From an uncultured Lachnobacterium sp. (lineage in GTDB: Bacteria > Bacillota > Clostridia > Lachnospirales > Lachnospiraceae), in NCBI GenBank assembly GCA_945971355.1, contig CAMFPD010000123.1, forward strand, positions 1 to 6,712: 6,712 bases of DNA. Direction: 5' to 3'. Positions 6,307-6,712 of the stretch are shown piece after piece (position 1 is the first letter of the stretch; every line of letters starts with the position of its first letter). Under the pieces are notes generated by a model, which was not told the DNA's origin, did not search any database, and saw nothing but the letters and a program-made list of their open reading frames with translations. The position numbers were made by a program, and so were the translations under genes.

Positions 6307-6504
6307 TATATCTGCCCACTGGGTGCAATGTTGGCAGGAATAATGTTCTTCTGGGTTGCTGGAAAAGATTTTGCTTTGAATGCAGTTAATACAGGAAAAG
6401 ATAAACCTATCGGAAAATGGTTTATTCCACTTGGAAAATATGTTCTTGTCCCATTATCTTTCATAGCTCTTGTAGCAGGTGCTTTACTTGGTGGAATCGG
6501 CTGA
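6062..6504 (+). pseudogene. Disconnected 3' part of the NSS symporter gene
   Basis: In the original symporter frame unit 2 encodes LVNVFNGMPGGKIVGIVFYI, then helices 8-9 again. It runs on into the true C-terminus: CPLGAMLAGIMFFWVAGKDF (helix 10), a charged loop NAVNTGKDKPIGKW, and YVLVPLSFIALVAGALLGGIG (helix 11), stopping at 6502-6504. The coding is intact but severed from the N-terminal part. The nearest in-frame ATG is at 6088-6090, 14 bases after the upstream stop, with no clear ribosome site, so reinitiation would be weak at best. A product starting there would hold only helices 8-11 and would lack the helix 1 and 6 binding sites. Deleting one repeat unit joins this segment to the 5' part with no other change. 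Confidence 0.85.
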
Positions 6505-6521
6505 TTCTAAATTTTACTATT

Positions 6522-6577
6522 AAAGCCTGATAAATTGTGGTTTTATTATCCCACCACAACTTGTCAGGCTTTCTTTT
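6522..6577. terminator. Terminator between the convergent symporter and phosphatase genes
   Basis: Arms 6522-6541 and 6553-6572 pair over 20 positions with one G-U wobble and one A-C mismatch around an 11-base loop. On the plus strand the T-tract TTTCTTTT (6570-6577) follows, ending the symporter transcript. The left arm begins AAAG, so the minus-strand reading also ends in a short T run; the hairpin can serve the leftward phosphatase gene too. Confidence 0.85.
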
Positions 6578-6591
6578 GATATTGCCATAAA

Positions 6592-6712
6592 TCACACCAA
6601 TTTAATCAGTTTACAATTCTCAATTCCTGCATCCCAGAAATGTTCCAGAGGCATATTTCTTATCTGGCATACAATACTTGAATTCATTGCCCCATGCCCT
6701 ACAATAAGTATA
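6592..6712 (-). CDS. Histidine phosphatase family protein, C-terminal end (runs off the right edge)
   Basis: Thirty-nine codons plus TGA (complement of 6592-6594) are visible on the minus strand. The translation reads ILIVGHGAMNSSIVCQIRNM and continues PLEHFWDAGIENCKLIKLV. The VGHGAMN motif carries the second conserved histidine of the phosphoglycerate-mutase-like (histidine phosphatase branch 1) superfamily, and the following FWxxGIENCKL resembles the usual tail of clostridial members. The N-terminal RHG motif with the phosphorylated histidine lies outside the window. These cytosolic enzymes remove phosphate from sugars, nucleotides or other small molecules; the substrate cannot be told from this tail. 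It converges on the symporter gene and shares its terminator, so there is no sign of a functional link. Confidence 0.82.
   Translation of the reverse strand, partial: ILIVGHGAMNSSIVCQIRNMPLEHFWDAGIENCKLIKLV

Noticed and set aside
5817..6313. Mobile element insertion in the symporter gene
   Set aside because: The extra DNA is an exact copy of adjacent symporter sequence with no transposase, terminal inverted repeats or foreign content.

Overview
The window is AT-rich Firmicutes chromosome, most likely a gut-type clostridium of the Lachnospiraceae. This is inferred from low GC, purine-rich Shine-Dalgarno sites close to start codons, near-consensus sigma-A promoters, strong intrinsic terminators, and family-level resemblance of the proteins. 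No rRNA, tRNA, insertion sequence, CRISPR array or phage gene is visible.

Layout. A PAS-domain protein runs off the left edge on the minus strand (1-249). A gene-poor stretch (250-687) holds an orphan minus-strand terminator and ends in a good plus-strand promoter. A two-gene operon follows: a PLP-dependent fold-type I aminotransferase (688-1878) and a VanH/D-lactate-dehydrogenase-like D-2-hydroxyacid dehydrogenase (1897-2883). A LysR-type regulator (2890-3741, minus) converges on that operon with a 6-bp gap and is divergent, 44 bp apart, from an AEC-family permease (3786-4700). Next come a promoter-like site, a very strong terminator and a second promoter (4752-4897). A neurotransmitter:sodium symporter (NSS/SNF) gene follows (4919-6504). 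A bidirectional-looking terminator separates it from the C-terminus of a histidine phosphatase (6592-6712, minus).

The symporter gene is broken by a perfect 245-bp tandem duplication (units 5817-6061 and 6062-6306, with a third copy of the 7-bp junction TATATCT at 6307-6313). Because 245 is not a multiple of 3, the reading frame ends at the repeat junction (6071-6073). Removing one unit gives a continuous 446-residue protein, a normal length for an 11-helix bacterial NSS transporter. This is a fresh microhomology-mediated duplication, a reversible off state, or an assembly error.

How the genes may work together (inference): a sodium-coupled symporter brings in an amino acid, the aminotransferase makes its 2-oxo acid, the dehydrogenase reduces that to a D-2-hydroxy acid while regenerating NAD+, the AEC carrier exports the hydroxy acid, and the LysR protein controls one or more of these units. 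The substrate cannot be read from the sequence; branched-chain or aromatic amino acids are the obvious candidates.
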